64,000 nucleotides of DNA. Origin: Larkinella terrae (GTDB lineage Bacteria > Bacteroidota > Bacteroidia > Cytophagales > Spirosomataceae). Under the pieces are notes generated by a model. It did not search any database and was not told the origin of the DNA. It saw only the letters and a list, made by a program, of their open reading frames with translations. The translations under genes were made by a program, and so were the position numbers. Positions 63,380 through 64,000 of this stretch are shown in pieces. Numbering within the stretch: position 1 is the first letter of the stretch; every line of letters begins with the position of its first letter. Where the stretch lies: NCBI RefSeq assembly GCF_009668025.1, contig NZ_WJXZ01000007.1, positions 62,001-126,000 on the forward strand, in the 5' to 3' direction.

Positions 63380-63454
63380 ATTAAATCGCGATTATCAGGC
63401 GCGATTAGACTATCAGGCGAATATATTATCAGACGCGATTAATCGCGTCTCTAC
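63380..63454. repeat. Degenerate tandem repeats with palindrome end
   Basis: Units such as TTATCAGGCGCGATTA, CTATCAGGCGAATATA and TTATCAGACGCGATTA repeat every ~17 bases and end in AATCGCGTCTCTAC. They derive from the same element as the palindrome at 63324. Confidence 0.6.
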
Positions 63455-64000
63455 AATTCCCGAATCCGGATGTTCCGGTACCACACCACCTCTTTCGGGC
63501 TGTGGTTTTGCAAGGCGATCTTCCCTTTGGCGTGCGGTTTTACATAAGCCCAATCCTTGAACTTGCTGGCGTTGGCCATTTTCTGCCATTCTTCCCCGCC
63601 ATAATGATATTCGACCACTTTTTTGCCGTTTAGATAGTGCTCGACGTGGTTTTTGTTCACCACAATCCGGCCTTTGTTCCACTCTCCGGCGGGTTTGTTC
63701 ACGGTCAGATCGTTGGGGGCAATCATGTCGTAGTTCGCGCCGGTCAACTGATTCCCTTTCAGTTTGGCACCATCACTCAGCTGATACCCAGTGTCGTCGA
63801 TCACCTGGTATTCCGGGCCGGACCAATACGTTGATTTATTCGCCGGGTCTTCGATGACTTTGTAAACCACTCCGCTGTTGCTCTTGGCAGGTAATTTGAA
63901 CTCGAATTCCAGGTCAAAGTTTTCGTATTCCTTGTCAGTCACGAGGTCACCACCGGTGCCGTCGGGCGACAGGGTTCCGTTTTCTACATTCCAGCCGATG
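63451..64000 (-). CDS. DUF1080 protein (3-keto-disaccharide hydrolase family), 5' end outside window
   Basis: The minus-strand frame is open to the window edge; the in-frame GTG at 63942 is internal, since coding continues upstream with 'GWNVENGTLSPDG', the normal start region of the domain. The visible part 'EYENFDLEFEFKLPAKSNSGV', 'YWSGPEYQVIDD' and 'GKIALQNHSPKEVVWYRNIRI' is characteristic. DUF1080 proteins include 3-keto-glycoside hydrolases and are concanavalin-like. Such enzymes are usually exported, but the signal peptide is not visible here. The last codons overlap the end of the tandem repeats at 63451-63454. Confidence 0.92.
   Translation of the reverse strand, partial: IGWNVENGTLSPDGTGGDLVTDKEYENFDLEFEFKLPAKSNSGVVYKVIEDPANKSTYWSGPEYQVIDDTGYQLSDGAKLKGNQLTGANYDMIAPNDLTVNKPAGEWNKGRIVVNKNHVEHYLNGKKVVEYHYGGEEWQKMANASKFKDWAYVKPHAKGKIALQNHSPKEVVWYRNIRIREL

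Noticed and set aside
63324-63454. CRISPR array
   Set aside because: The repeats are palindromic, abut or overlap one another and have no unique spacers of regular length; no cas genes are in the window.

Overview
The window looks like part of the chromosome of a Bacteroidota bacterium, most likely order Cytophagales and close to Spirosoma or Larkinella. The evidence is a SusC/SusD pair behind an ECF sigma factor and a FecR anti-sigma factor, TonB receptors, T9SS-like C-termini, promoters of the TAnnTTTG type, and A-rich 'AAACAACA' leaders in place of Shine-Dalgarno sites. The genus is inferred from protein style only. I found no rRNA, tRNA, CRISPR array or intact transposase.

Layout. At 1-1774 are the 3' part of an AraC regulator and a LytS-type sensor kinase. 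An AraA/FucI-like isomerase (1797-3284, minus) diverges from a long plus-strand nutrient locus (3485-20457): ECF sigma factor, FecR, SusC with STN domain, SusD, a lipoprotein dehydrogenase with c-type haem, two tandem ceramidase-superfamily hydrolases, a NodB-type deacetylase, a mutarotase and a double esterase (alpha/beta plus SGNH). A strong two-way terminator (20484-20531) closes it. It reads as a regulated uptake and breakdown island for an acylated or acetylated glycoconjugate; the substrate is unknown.

From 20556 to 47951 the genes are mostly single housekeeping or secreted functions: an FG-GAP surface protein, a DUF885 peptidase-like lipoprotein, a CvfB-like S1 protein, several alpha/beta hydrolases, a second LytS-type kinase, an M3 peptidase, a DEAD-box helicase, a YegD-like Hsp70, a methyltransferase, a YjbR protein, an orphan heparinase-II/III-like enzyme, an SDR oxidoreductase and small lipoproteins. 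A C-terminal shard of a TonB-type receptor remains at 26445-26621.

The most notable system is at 48038-50064. It is an AT-rich two-gene cassette of an ABC/OLD-like ATPase and a degenerate HNH nuclease, in the order and style of Septu (PtuA/PtuB) anti-phage systems. It sits between nadE and a terminator and has its own promoter-like element.

From 50097 to 64000 come nadE, an outer-membrane beta-barrel receptor, pgk, a c-type cytochrome, a RidA protein, a two-gene membrane pair, a FAN1-like VRR-NUC nuclease, an azurin, a small cytochrome c and the 3' part of a DUF1080 enzyme. This end is rich in palindromes: a MITE-like element at 61914-62056 and GTAGAGACGCGATT-type palindromes at 63324-63454. 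A promoter-plus-terminator unit at 55129-55226 has no normal gene and may encode a small RNA or a 15-residue peptide. A broken small secreted ORF is visible at 56667-56790.
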